Shown piece by piece: positions 35,009 to 44,153 of a DNA stretch of 64,000 nucleotides. The first letter of the stretch is position 1. Each line of letters starts with the position of its first letter. The notes below the pieces were generated by a model. It did no database searches, had not been told where the DNA came from, and worked only from the letters and a program-made list of their open reading frames with translations. The stretch is taken from assembly GCF_902769175.1 (NCBI RefSeq), contig NZ_CACXNW010000012.1:34029-98028 (forward strand), given 5' to 3'. Source of the stretch: an uncultured Methanobrevibacter sp. (GTDB taxonomy: Archaea > Methanobacteriota > Methanobacteria > Methanobacteriales > Methanobacteriaceae). The translations under genes and the position numbers were made by a program.

Positions 35009-35551
35009 TTAATCCATTTCTTTTTCTACAAATTCAGCAACTTTTTGCTTGAACTCTTCAAGAGAACATTCATTTTCAATTAGGTAATCTGTAGTTGAAA
35101 CTACATTTCCTATTCCAAAACCTAATTCCCTATTCTCTCTAACCATGAATTCATCAAAATCAGTTGTATCGTCTTCTCTTCCCCTTAAGGAAATTCTTTC
35201 AAATCTGGTTTGAGGGCTAGCATAAATTGAAACAGAGATGAAATTTTCAAAGCTTTCCTTAAACAATTCAATTTCATATGGACTTCTTATTCCATCTACT
35301 AAAATGGTTTTTATATCTCCTTCCTTTTCTAAAAGTTCCTTTATTTTTTGAACTGTTAATTCAGCTACAATATATTGTCCAAATTCTTCTCTTAAGGTTC
35401 TAGCAGTAGTGCCTGTATCTTCTCCTCTTTCTGCAGCTTTTTCTCTAATTATATCGCCCATGCTAACTACTAATGCACCTTTTTCCTTCGCAGTATCGAA
35501 AAATATGCTTTTTCCAGAACCTTGTAATCCTGTCACTCCTATTACTTTCAT
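35009..35551 (-). CDS. UPF0200 family nucleotide kinase (dephospho-CoA kinase-like)
   Basis: 180 residues of the archaeal UPF0200 family: P-loop GLQGSGKS at residues 8-15, MGDIIREKAAERG, VDGIRSPYEIELF (the DGIR motif) and RISLRGREDD. The fold is that of adenylate/dephospho-CoA kinases; the substrate is not established. It is followed downstream on the same strand by nothing nearby, and upstream by 160 bp of A/T-rich DNA before the CoA-pathway gene 35710-36456 on the same strand. That proximity makes a link to CoA or nucleotide metabolism tempting but unproven. Confidence 0.85.
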   Translation of the reverse strand: MKVIGVTGLQGSGKSIFFDTAKEKGALVVSMGDIIREKAAERGEDTGTTARTLREEFGQYIVAELTVQKIKELLEKEGDIKTILVDGIRSPYEIELFKESFENFISVSIYASPQTRFERISLRGREDDTTDFDEFMVRENRELGFGIGNVVSTTDYLIENECSLEEFKQKVAEFVEKEMD

Positions 35552-35709
35552 TATAATCCCATTTAAAATATATTTTGTTAGTTTTTTTTTGATTTATTAA
35601 ATTTTTTAAGATTAAAATAATATTTATATTTTTAATTATTATTAAATATATCTTTTAAACCCATAAAATAAGAATAATTAAAAAAATTAAATTAAATAAA
35701 AATAATTTA

Positions 35710-36456
35710 TTATTTTAATTTAATCGCTGCTAAAGAATCTTTAAGATTTTGTTCATTAGAGAAATTATTAACTATATTTTCTAAAAATTCCCTATCATCT
35801 GCTTTTCCAGACTCTTTGAATTCCTTAGCTATTTTAGTCATCAATGGCACAGCTCTTACAATATTGTCTACAATGGTTATGGTAGACATTTTAGCTGTTC
35901 TTGATACTGGATTCAAGTCAATTGCTATGATCTTCTTGCCGTTTTGAACTAAAACTTCTGCTCTATCTCCGTCTTCAAGAGGAACAAGCATAACATCTGC
36001 AATATAACTTCCTTCCTTACTTGCTGTGGCTCTTGGGCTATTGAGGTTGTCAATATAGGCTAATTCTTCATCATTTGTACCTAAAATGTCATCCCAACCT
36101 CTTTCCTTAAACATTCTTGTAATGATTTCCACTCTTTCTGGAGTCCTATAGAAAAGGTTTATTTCAATTTTGGAATCTGTTGCCTTTGCAAGTTCGATTA
36201 TTTCATCAATTGCAAGTGCTGTTGTATTTCCATTAACTGACAATACTGGATTTTCAGCAAGCAATATTGTTGCAACAGCAGCTTCACATGCTTTTTTGGC
36301 AGTTTCTGTAGTTTTCTCTCCAATCAAATAGTCAAAGGTTTCTCCTCTTCCATGGGCAATCATGCCGGAATCTGCCAAGTATCCTTCCTTAAATGCGTTC
36401 TTTACTTTGTCTCTCAATAATAATGATTCATAACGTGGATGAGTTTTTGGTATCAT
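35710..36456 (-). CDS. 4-phosphopantoate--beta-alanine ligase
   Basis: Archaea-specific enzyme (PPS, COG1701) that joins 4-phosphopantoate and beta-alanine with ATP to give 4'-phosphopantothenate for coenzyme A. I start it at 36456 ([13 protein letters not shown]), since the longer frame upstream is A/T-rich and hydrophobic and the family begins at this HPRYESL motif. Conserved segments include [45 protein letters not shown] and [11 protein letters not shown]. About 248 residues, the normal size. No clear ribosome site precedes the start, so the message may be leaderless. Confidence 0.93.
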   Translation of the reverse strand: MIPKTHPRYESLLLRDKVKNAFKEGYLADSGMIAHGRGETFDYLIGEKTTETAKKACEAAVATILLAENPVLSVNGNTTALAIDEIIELAKATDSKIEINLFYRTPERVEIITRMFKERGWDDILGTNDEELAYIDNLNSPRATASKEGSYIADVMLVPLEDGDRAEVLVQNGKKIIAIDLNPVSRTAKMSTITIVDNIVRAVPLMTKIAKEFKESGKADDREFLENIVNNFSNEQNLKDSLAAIKLK

Positions 36457-36598
36457 GCTATATATTATATTTAAATGGATTAATAAAATTATAGTTAATT
36501 TGAATCTAAAATATATTGAATTAATCATTGTATTGTATTTATATGAGAAATTATATACTATTAAATAATTCAAAAAATTATTCTAAGGAGAATTATGT

Positions 36599-37093
36599 AT
36601 GGATGAAAGAATTGAAAATCCAGAATTAAAAGAAATCATGAAAACTAAACCTGAAGAAATGAATGAAGAACAATTAGAAGCATTTGTAGATGCTTTTATG
36701 GAAGCTACTTTCATTATTCCTGCTGAATTAAATTCAGATGCTGAAGCTCTTGAAGGAAAAACCGATGAGGAAATAGCTTTAGATGAAGAGATTGACCTTG
36801 AAATCATGAAACTTGAGGACGAAGATGGGGGCATCCTATTCCCTATTTATACAGATGATGATGAAATTGAAAAACTAAATGATGAAGAGGACTTTGATGT
36901 ATACGGTTTAGTTATTTCTTCTGAAGACCTGGCTAGTTTCCTCCATGAAATCATTGATGATGATTTTGATGCAGTTGTCATTAATCCATTCCATGAAAAT
37001 GCTGTAGAGATTCCTATTAAATCTATTTTAGAGCTATTTGATGTGGAAACATGTGATGATCCTAACTGTACTGATCCAAGTCACAATCATTAA
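36599..37093 (+). CDS. SseB-like acidic protein
   Basis: 164 residues, strongly acidic. The order of a short helix (EEQLEAFVDAFMEATFIIPAE), DGGILFPIYTDDDEIEKLND and DFDAVVINPFHENAVEIPIK resembles the SseB N-terminal domain, a small alpha/beta module of unknown role found with secretion and immunity-type proteins. It ends in a short CDDPNCTDPSHNH tail that could bind a metal. AAGGAGAATT provides a ribosome site. Divergent from the CoA-pathway gene. The SseB call rests on pattern only. Confidence 0.65.
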   Translation: MDERIENPELKEIMKTKPEEMNEEQLEAFVDAFMEATFIIPAELNSDAEALEGKTDEEIALDEEIDLEIMKLEDEDGGILFPIYTDDDEIEKLNDEEDFDVYGLVISSEDLASFLHEIIDDDFDAVVINPFHENAVEIPIKSILELFDVETCDDPNCTDPSHNH

Positions 37094-37208
37094 ATGAAAA
37101 TTAATTAAAATTTATTAATCTTTCATTTTTTTTATTTATTTTTTTAATTTTAATTTTCAGTTATTATTTTAACTATTTTTTAAAAAAAGAATAATTGCTA
37201 TTTTTATC

Positions 37209-37694
37209 ATGCTGAAGAAGGTTAAACTAATGTTTAGCAGACTAAGAAGAAAAAACAATGATTTGATGGTTAAGAAACCTAGTGAAGAAGTTTTAAAAGC
37301 CCATAATGAAGCAGAAATCATTATTAAGGAAAATAATGTAGACAGATTCCTTCTGAATATGTTTATGGACAAAAAGGGAATCAATCATTTCAATACAATC
37401 CCTAAACTTGTAAATGAGTTCCTGAATTCCGATTGGTTTTTAAACATGGATTTAAAATGCCTTCTTCAAATAAATGATGAATCAAAAAGGCTTCGCACAT
37501 ATGCCTTTCTTACTAAAAAAGAGTTGATTTTTAAGGAAAAAGCAGATATTATCATCAATTTGGAGGATATAATCGATTGCAGGATTGATGGAAAGAAAGT
37601 TGATATTATCTGTGATGAAGTGGCTTATAAAGTTATGTTCACTAATAAGAACTTAGCTAATCTCTTTTTTGATTATTTAAACAATGTTAAATAG
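37209..37694 (+). CDS. Hypothetical protein with possible PH-like domain
   Basis: 161 residues. The N-terminus is basic (KKVKLMFSRLRRKNNDL); the C-terminal half RTYAFLTKKELIFKE, DIIINLEDIIDCRIDG and YKVMFTNKNLANLFFDYL has the strand pattern and terminal helix of bacterial PH-like domains, which is inference only. No membrane segment. It starts ATGCTGAAGAAGG after T-rich DNA without a good ribosome site. Unrecognised family. Confidence 0.6.
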   Translation: MLKKVKLMFSRLRRKNNDLMVKKPSEEVLKAHNEAEIIIKENNVDRFLLNMFMDKKGINHFNTIPKLVNEFLNSDWFLNMDLKCLLQINDESKRLRTYAFLTKKELIFKEKADIIINLEDIIDCRIDGKKVDIICDEVAYKVMFTNKNLANLFFDYLNNVK

Positions 37695-37817
37695 CTAAAA
37701 AAGTTAAATAAATTGAAAATGAGTTTAAATTATTGCACTGGTTAAAAAAATCAAACAAAAAAATATTCTAATTTTAATTTATTTTAAAAAAAGAGTAATA
37801 AATAGAAAATAACGTTT

Positions 37818-39662
37818 CTATTCATTATCCCCATTATGGAAGTAATTATAAACATTGGTAGATACCTTTTCGTTCATTCCCTTAACTTCCCTGATCTCAT
37901 CGACACTTGCCTTTTTAATTGATTCTATATCTCCAAAGTGTTTTAAAAGCTCTATTTTTCTCTTTTGACCTATACCTTCAATGCTATCCAATGGAGATTC
38001 TTCAATTTTTTTAGACCTTAATTTTCTATGATATGTAACAGCAAACCTGTGGGATTCGTCTCTGACTTGCTGTAGGAGATGAAGTGCCTCATTGTTTTGA
38101 GGAATCCTTATTGGGAAACTGCTGTTTGGAATATAGATTTCCTCAAATTCCTTAGCAAGTCCGATAATAGGTATATGTGTAAGCTTATACTCTTTCAAAA
38201 CATCTACAGCCATACCTAATTGTCCTTTTCCACCATCGATAACGATAAGATTAGGCTCTTCACCTAATTTTAATGGCTCGACTATTTCATTTGCAGCCTC
38301 ATTGTTTTTTATATGCTCATCATTAATCCTTATCTTGTCATAATGTTCCTTAAGAGGCTTGAGACGTCTCTCTAATAGTTCCTTCATCATTGCAAAGTCG
38401 TTAGGTCCTGGAGTGTTCATCCTAAACTTCTTGTATTGCTTCTTGTTAGGCTTTCCATCCAAGAATGAAACCTTTGATCCAACTGCCAGTTTTCCTGAAA
38501 TGTTTGAAATGTCGTATCCTTCAATGACTCTTGGCAGCTTTTCAAGCTTAAGGTACTTTTTAAGTTCAATCATTGAGTTTTCCATCTTTTGTTTTTGATT
38601 TTTGATGATGTCTGCATTTTTTCCAGCCATTCTAACAAGCCTTAGCTTGTTTCCCTTTTGAGGAACTTTGATTGATACCTTGTTTCCTCTTAAATCTCCT
38701 AACCATTCCTCAATTAGTTTAGCATCCGGAATCTCCTCTTCAATCAATATCTCTTTTGGGATATGTCTATTGATTCCATAGAATTGCTTTATGAATGCAG
38801 AAATGACTTCATCAGAAGTTGTATGCTGTGAACCATCCATCAGGAAGTCATCCTTTCCAATAATCTTTCCGTTTCTAATGTTCATAACCACTACAACAGC
38901 ATTTTGAGTGGTGTATACTATTGCAATTATGTCTTGGTCAAGCTCATTGTTAAGCTCAACAAACTGCTTTTTCATAACTTCATCAATGGAATTGATCTGG
39001 TCTCTAATGACTGCTGCCTTTTCAAATTCCTGTTTTGAAGCGGCATCTTTCATTTCAACTTCCAAGTCCCTTATGATTTTATTGTATTTTCCTTGGAAGA
39101 AAAGGTCTATTTTTTTGATGTGTTCCTGATACTCTTCCTTGGAGATATTATCACTGCAAGGAGCATAGCAAATGTCAATCTGACTGTTTAGGCATGGTCC
39201 ATCCATTCTCTTGCAGGTTCTTATCCTGAATAGCTGCTTTAGGAACTTAACGATTTGGCGCACTGCAGTCACATCTGTAAATGGGCCATAGTATGTACCG
39301 TTTTTACCTATATCCCTTGTAATGACTATCTTAGGATAATCCTCTTCAGTTATTTTAACATAAGGGTATCTCTTGTCATCCTTTAGGTTGATGTTATACC
39401 TTGGCTTATGCTTTTTGATTAGGTTAGCTTCAAGAATAAGAGCCTCTTTTTCAGTATTGGTTACAATGTATTCGAGGCTGTTGAAATGACTCATCAATAC
39501 CTGAGTCTTAGGCCTATCAAGGTTTTTTTGAAAATAGGACCTCACTCTGTTTCTAAGAGATTTGGATTTTCCTACATAGATGATTTCCTCATTCTTATCC
39601 TTCATTATGTAAATTCCTGGCTTTTGAGGAAGTTCATCTGGTGAGTTTACTTTAGTTGACAT
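37818..39662 (-). CDS. uvrC: Excinuclease ABC subunit C
   Basis: 614-residue nuclease of nucleotide excision repair, making both incisions around a UvrB-marked lesion. The GIY-YIG domain (PGIYIMKDKNEEIIYVGKS) makes the 3' cut; the UVR motif QEFEKAAVIRDQI (about residue 215) contacts UvrB; the C-terminal half holds the RNase H-like nuclease (YDISNISG, VIDGGKGQL) and ends with a helix-hairpin-helix region LDSIEGIGQKRKIELLKHFG. Complete and standard length. uvrB lies 6 kb away (45585-47549) on the same strand, not adjacent. Bacterial-type Uvr genes are common in Methanobacteriales. Confidence 0.97.
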   Translation of the reverse strand: MSTKVNSPDELPQKPGIYIMKDKNEEIIYVGKSKSLRNRVRSYFQKNLDRPKTQVLMSHFNSLEYIVTNTEKEALILEANLIKKHKPRYNINLKDDKRYPYVKITEEDYPKIVITRDIGKNGTYYGPFTDVTAVRQIVKFLKQLFRIRTCKRMDGPCLNSQIDICYAPCSDNISKEEYQEHIKKIDLFFQGKYNKIIRDLEVEMKDAASKQEFEKAAVIRDQINSIDEVMKKQFVELNNELDQDIIAIVYTTQNAVVVVMNIRNGKIIGKDDFLMDGSQHTTSDEVISAFIKQFYGINRHIPKEILIEEEIPDAKLIEEWLGDLRGNKVSIKVPQKGNKLRLVRMAGKNADIIKNQKQKMENSMIELKKYLKLEKLPRVIEGYDISNISGKLAVGSKVSFLDGKPNKKQYKKFRMNTPGPNDFAMMKELLERRLKPLKEHYDKIRINDEHIKNNEAANEIVEPLKLGEEPNLIVIDGGKGQLGMAVDVLKEYKLTHIPIIGLAKEFEEIYIPNSSFPIRIPQNNEALHLLQQVRDESHRFAVTYHRKLRSKKIEESPLDSIEGIGQKRKIELLKHFGDIESIKKASVDEIREVKGMNEKVSTNVYNYFHNGDNE

Positions 39663-40048
39663 GATTTTACCTTGATATTTTATGATTTTTATTAATTATA
39701 TATCATTCTTAACTTATTTGATTTTATTTAATATTATTTTGATTATTCTTAACTTATAATGATTTTTATTTTATATAAATCTTTTTGATTTATAGAGTTA
39801 GAAAAAATCATAAGATTTTAACTCTTTATTTTAATGAATGGAGAAATCATTAGAATATAAATGTTTTTTTTTTTTTGGTGTGGGAAATAATTGATTATAG
39901 ATGTTTTTTTTTTTAAGAAGTGGTGAAAATCATAAAATATGAATTTTTTGATAATCAATGAGAATAAAATCATAAAAAATTTTATAGATTGAAATACAAA
40001 TTATTATTTAGACTTTTTTATTTTAAAAAAAAACATGGGGGAATTTAT
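39663..40048. other. Divergent spacer between uvrC and the membrane protein gene
   Basis: About 390 bp of A/T-rich DNA. It contains TTATTTTGATTATTCTTAACTTA-type near-repeats (39708-39760) and two long T-runs (39866-39876, 39906-39914). No gene is seen; promoters for both directions should lie here. GGGGGAA (40036-40042) is the ribosome site of the rightward gene. Confidence 0.4.
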
Positions 40049-40618
40049 ATGGCAAATTCAATATTCAGTAAAATAGTAAAGTCCTTATGGATTTTGGTTT
40101 CATTTATTCCATGTATAAATGGATTAGGCTTTGCCTATATCGGAGCAAAGGAATTCAATAACAGTTGGATTAAGGAAGGTTTAATCTATGAGGCTCCTTG
40201 GTTTTTAATGTTCTTAGTTTTAGATCATGATTCTGCTACAATGTTTGCAGGACTTGGATTATTAATGCAGGTAGTGTCCATTTTAAGATCATTTATTGTT
40301 TATTCCCAAAATAAGGATGTTTTGATTGATGATGATGACGAAAGCAGAGTTGATGTTGAAAAATCCGTCAATTCTTTATGGATTATATTATCATTCATTC
40401 CATATTTAAGCGGTTTGGGAATAATCTATATGGGATATAAGAGAAAGGTTCAAAATTGGTTTTTCATAGGGATGTTCTTTGAATTCCTATGGGCATTAGT
40501 ATTCCTTGTAATAGGATTAGGTGGCAACACAACATTCTTTGTATCTTTAGGCATGATAGGATTGATATTAGGCATTGTACTATCATTTAAAATCTACTTT
40601 GAAGATGAAAAATGGTAA
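40049..40618 (+). CDS. Duplicated-module membrane protein (membrane part; split paralogue)
   Basis: About 189 residues starting MANSIFSKIVKSLWILVSF after GGGGGA. It holds two copies of one membrane module, each beginning SLWIxxSFIPxxxGLGxxYxG (near residues 12 and 110) and followed by further hydrophobic helices. The paralogue at 42651-43748 has the same two modules plus a soluble C-terminal domain on one chain. Here that domain is on the next frame (40612-41118), joined by an ATGGTAA overlap. One extra A in the A5 run 40608-40612 would fuse them, so this may be a frameshifted gene or a genuine split. The family is not recognised. Confidence 0.72.
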   Translation: MANSIFSKIVKSLWILVSFIPCINGLGFAYIGAKEFNNSWIKEGLIYEAPWFLMFLVLDHDSATMFAGLGLLMQVVSILRSFIVYSQNKDVLIDDDDESRVDVEKSVNSLWIILSFIPYLSGLGIIYMGYKRKVQNWFFIGMFFEFLWALVFLVIGLGGNTTFFVSLGMIGLILGIVLSFKIYFEDEKW

Positions 40619-41118
40619 CTGACAGCTATTCTACATTGAATACTATTACCGAAATTCCAAAGCCTATTGAAAGCCCTAAAATTGAAGAATCTATTGTTGA
40701 TAATGCTGGTGCTGAAATAATACCTGAATTCCAGTCTTACAATACTCAAATAAATGATTTGAAGAAAGAATTTGATCAAAAGGAAGATAATCTCATTGGC
40801 TTAATCAATAAAAGGTTTAATCCTGAAGAATTGACCTATGATATGTTTATATCAGTTATAAAAAATTGCCGTAAGCTATTTGACCATCAAGCAAATTCAG
40901 CTTTAATCATAATTCATTTAGCCCCTGAATATAGTGAAAGGTTAGATGAAAGTGTTAAAGATAAAATCAGTACATTGGAAGGGATTATTAAGGAAATGAA
41001 TAATCTTATTGAAGAGTTTATTATCCATGATGGTTCTGATGAACAATCTAAAGAGGATTTAAATGAATTGTTCTCTAATATGGATAGTTTAATAAATTCT
41101 GTAAAGGATTATAAATAA
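40612..41118 (+). CDS. Soluble helical domain of the split membrane protein
   Basis: 168 residues, mostly helical. NLIGLINKRFNPEELTYDMF and the following HQANSALIIIHLAPEYSERL align with the C-terminal domain of the paralogue at 42651-43748 (ELIEKRFAPPQLTYTRF). The start ATG overlaps the stop of the upstream gene (ATGGTAA), which could allow translational coupling. With one added base the two would form a single 357-residue protein similar in length to the 365-residue paralogue. The role is unknown; a cytoplasmic helical bundle is likely. Confidence 0.68.
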   Translation: MVTDSYSTLNTITEIPKPIESPKIEESIVDNAGAEIIPEFQSYNTQINDLKKEFDQKEDNLIGLINKRFNPEELTYDMFISVIKNCRKLFDHQANSALIIIHLAPEYSERLDESVKDKISTLEGIIKEMNNLIEEFIIHDGSDEQSKEDLNELFSNMDSLINSVKDYK

Positions 41119-41200
41119 TTTATTCTAATTTAAATGATTTTAAATAATTTATTCTAATTTAAATGATTTTAAATAATTATTCTTATTTAATTGATTGATA
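41109..41200. repeat. 31-bp tandem repeat including the stop codon
   Basis: TTATAAATAATTTATTCTAA and its flanks recur at about 41110, 41141 and 41172, the first copy covering the stop codon of 40612-41118. A diverged relative recurs near 41218-41245. Another case of a gene end duplicated into its own trailer. Confidence 0.7.
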
Positions 41201-41293
41201 AGTTATTTAAAAGATGATAAATAATTTATTCTAATTTAAATGTTCGATAAGTTATTTAAAGGATTATAAGTAATTTAATCAACAAAATATAAA

Positions 41294-41338
41294 AAGGAAT
41301 TAAATAAATTGAAATTAATTAATTCCTTAACTTTTTTT
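41294..41338. terminator. Terminator hairpin between convergent genes
   Basis: AAGGAATTAA (41294-41303) pairs with TTAATTCCTT (41319-41328), followed by AACTTTTTTT. It ends the rightward unit; the leftward channel gene stops at 41391. Confidence 0.65.
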
Positions 41339-41390
41339 ATAATTATTATTTTAAGTTATTTGATTCATTAGACTTTTTTTTTAAAAACAG

Positions 41391-42224
41391 CTATTTATTC
41401 AAATTCTCATTTAAAGTTCTAATTTCCTCTTTCAATTCCTTATTCAATTCTTTAGACTCTTTCAATTCTTCTTTTATTTCATTCAATTCTTTTTTAAGAG
41501 ACTCTACATCATTGTCTATTTTATCCACTTTTTCATGTACTTCATTAAGGTTTTTCTTATTGGAGCTTAAGTCATCCTTTAATAGTTCAATGTTCTCATC
41601 GTTTTCAGTGATATTGAAATCATCATTTACAAATGCTCTTCTTGCAAAATAAGTTGCCATTGCCCCTGTAACTGTACTGAATATCAATACGCCAATGATT
41701 AGGATGATTAATCCGATAATCCTTCCAACACCGGATTGAGGCAAAATGTCACCATATCCTACTGTTGTAATTGTTGAGAGAACAAACCATAAGCTGTCAA
41801 ATAAGTTGTTTATGCTTGGATCAAAAAGATATAATCCAAGTGTAGAAGCAAGCACAACAAGGAGAGCTACACCTAAGATTTCATCTAAATGTGTCTTTTT
41901 CAGGAAAAAGTCAATGGTTTCAAAGAATTGTGAAAAGAGAGCAATTACCTTAATGAACTTCAATACTTTAAGAAGTCTGATGAAACGTGCGTAATTAATT
42001 ACAAATGGCAGTATAAGCAAATCAAATGGTATTGCAGCAATCAGTTCAGTCCAATTCTTTAAAAAGAATAGTTTCTTGTTATCAGAACTCATTAGTCTTG
42101 TAAAGAATTCAAAAAACAGTATTATACATAAAACGGTGTCAAAGGCAACGATTCCATAGTAAATGTCTTGAGGAACATTGGAAATCAATGTTAATGTAAT
42201 CAGAATCAAATCGATTATAATCAT
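41391..42224 (-). CDS. Voltage-gated-type potassium channel with coiled-coil tail
   Basis: 277 residues. Hydrophobic helices S1-S3, an S4-like helix with spaced positive charges (YARFIRLLKVLKFIKVIA, residues 78-95), then S5, the pore with selectivity filter TTVGYGD (residues 153-159), S6, and a cytoplasmic tail predicted to be a long coiled coil (about 210-277, LKKELNEIKEELKESKELNK). This is the Kv/Kch architecture: a tetrameric potassium channel in the cell membrane. S1 is short at the N-terminus; the frame cannot be extended because of an upstream stop. No RCK domain is present. It lies between the two paralogous membrane proteins, on the opposite strand. Confidence 0.9.
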   Translation of the reverse strand: MIIIDLILITLTLISNVPQDIYYGIVAFDTVLCIILFFEFFTRLMSSDNKKLFFLKNWTELIAAIPFDLLILPFVINYARFIRLLKVLKFIKVIALFSQFFETIDFFLKKTHLDEILGVALLVVLASTLGLYLFDPSINNLFDSLWFVLSTITTVGYGDILPQSGVGRIIGLIILIIGVLIFSTVTGAMATYFARRAFVNDDFNITENDENIELLKDDLSSNKKNLNEVHEKVDKIDNDVESLKKELNEIKEELKESKELNKELKEEIRTLNENLNK

Positions 42225-42650
42225 ATGGATAAAAACATATTAAACTTATTATTTAGACTAATGCTCATAATTGCCTCTTTCACTGCTTTTTTTAAAAATA
42301 ATTTTGAATTTTGACATATATTTTATTTAAATTTTTAAAAAATTCAATAATTATTTTATTATTTGTTCTTTAAATAATTAATTTTATCTCTATTAAATTG
42401 TATACATTTTTTAATTTTGGAATCATCATTAAAAAAGTAATAACTTTTCATCAAAAATCGATGGTTTATTAATAAGAAAATCCCTTTTTTCATAAAAAAG
42501 TATACATTTTTAAAAAATAAATACAAAACCTTATATGCTACAAATATTAAAGTAACTTTAGGAAATAATAATATCCTAACAAATACATTAAAATATTATA
42601 GTTATAGAAATTTAAGAAATTTTGATTAAAATAGTAAGAAGGTGGGTGTT
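42225..42650. other. Divergent spacer between channel gene and membrane protein gene
   Basis: About 425 bp of A/T-rich DNA with no gene seen. CTTATATGC (42531-42539), with A-rich DNA before it, is a plausible TATA-like element for the rightward gene. GAAGGTGGG (42638-42646) is its ribosome site. Confidence 0.4.
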
Positions 42651-43748
42651 ATGGCTCGAACTATTTTACAAAAAATTACAAGCTCTTTATGGGTTTTGGT
42701 TTCATTCCTTCCATTATTCAATGGATTGGGATTTGTTTATATTGGGAATAAATACGCTAATTCCAAGTGGTTTGCAGAGGGCATATTGTATGAACTGCCT
42801 TTGATTCTCGGTGTGATTACAATACCTAACATTGCACTTGCAACAGGATTTTTCACACTTGGCTTTTTAACATCAATTGTTTGTATTATTCGCAGTATTA
42901 TGGTTGATTTCACTCTTCAAAAGCAATTGGATCAATCTAATCTTCCAGATAAATCCTTTGAAAATAAGGTGAATGACTTTATCTCTTCCTTATGGGTTTT
43001 TGCTTCATTCATTCCATTCTTCAATGGTGCTGGATTGATGTATAAGGGAAAATCCATTCCTAAGAAATCTTTATTTGTTGAAGGAATTGTCTATGAACTT
43101 CCATGGATAATTGGATTGATAGGCATTGGTTTCCAACCTGTAAGATTCGTTGCATTTGAAGTGGCATTTGTGTTCTATTTCATATCCATTATCAGATCAA
43201 TCATGGTTGCTACAGAACCAAAACCATTGCATGCAAAAAGGGATTCATTTGCTCAGGATGCTAAATTCAAAGAGAAAAAAGAGCAAAAAGTTGAAGTTAA
43301 AAAAGAAAGGGAAGAAAAAGGCACTGTCAATGTACAGGAAGGAGTCGTTCCAGCATTTAAATTCTATGAGAAAAAATTCAATGAATTAGCTGAAATCTAT
43401 CCAGCAAAAGAGAAAAATGCTATGGAATTAATCGAAAAACGTTTTGCTCCTCCTCAATTGACTTATACAAGATTTAAGCAAGTTGTGGATGATTCACATG
43501 AAACCTTTTACAGCCAATTGGATGCTGGTAGAAAGATCCTTGACTTAAGTACTGAATACAGCACAAAAGTTGAAGATGAACTTAAAAATAAGGTTCTTGT
43601 ATTGAATTCAATTATTCAAGGGTTGGATAAACTCTCTGAAGAATTGGTTTTAAACATTTCAAAAGTTGAATCAGAATCAGATACTGAATTGGAAAACCTA
43701 TTTGAAGACTTTTCAAGAGTTACCAGTTCTGTAAAAGCTTATGAATAA
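42651..43748 (+). CDS. Duplicated-module membrane protein with soluble C-terminal domain
   Basis: 365 residues starting at 42651 (after AAGGTGGG). Two similar membrane modules begin at SLWVLVSFLPLFNGLGFVYIG (about residues 12-32) and SLWVFASFIPFFNGAGLMYKG (about 112-132), each followed by hydrophobic helices with an EGIxYELPxIxG signature. A lysine/glutamate-rich linker (about 190-230) leads to a helical cytoplasmic domain (ELIEKRFAPPQLTYTRFKQV onward). It is a paralogue of the adjoining pair 40049-41118. The internal duplication and the paralogy are directly visible; the function is not known and I recognise no family. Confidence 0.75.
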   Translation: MARTILQKITSSLWVLVSFLPLFNGLGFVYIGNKYANSKWFAEGILYELPLILGVITIPNIALATGFFTLGFLTSIVCIIRSIMVDFTLQKQLDQSNLPDKSFENKVNDFISSLWVFASFIPFFNGAGLMYKGKSIPKKSLFVEGIVYELPWIIGLIGIGFQPVRFVAFEVAFVFYFISIIRSIMVATEPKPLHAKRDSFAQDAKFKEKKEQKVEVKKEREEKGTVNVQEGVVPAFKFYEKKFNELAEIYPAKEKNAMELIEKRFAPPQLTYTRFKQVVDDSHETFYSQLDAGRKILDLSTEYSTKVEDELKNKVLVLNSIIQGLDKLSEELVLNISKVESESDTELENLFEDFSRVTSSVKAYE

Positions 43749-43845
43749 ATAATTATTTTTAATTATTTTATTCATTTTTTAAATAAAGAATAAATTTTTT
43801 ATTTTTTTATTTTTATATTTTTTATATCCTATTTTTTTATTATTT

Positions 43846-44035
43846 TAGTATTTTTACATATTTTTTATATTTTAACCTATTTTTACTTATTTTTACCTAT
43901 TTTAACATATTTTTACCTATTTTTACCTATTTTTACTTATTTTTACTTATTTTTACTTATTTTTACTTATTTTTACTTATTTTTACTTATTTTTACCTAT
44001 TTTTACTTATTTTTACCTATTTTTACTTGTGCTAT
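43846..44035. repeat. 10-bp tandem repeat, over a dozen copies
   Basis: TTTTACTTAT and TTTTACCTAT alternate with a 10-bp period from about 43860 to 44030. About 10 bp is one helical turn, so the C residues lie on one face of the helix. T-rich strand runs in the direction of the upstream gene, so it may end transcription. No gene in the spacer 43749-44153. Confidence 0.85.
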
Positions 44036-44153
44036 CCTTTTTATGATTTTAAATATTTTTAGCTAATTTAAATTTTCACTTTAATTTAATCAAATACTAA
44101 AATATATTAAATATTGAAAATAAATATTCTATTGAACTAATTTGAGTGATAAT

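Noticed and set aside
36457..36573. Longer N-terminus for the 4-phosphopantoate--beta-alanine ligase
   Set aside because: The extra 39 residues are Ile/Tyr/Phe-rich translation of A/T-rich DNA; the family starts at the HPRYESL segment.
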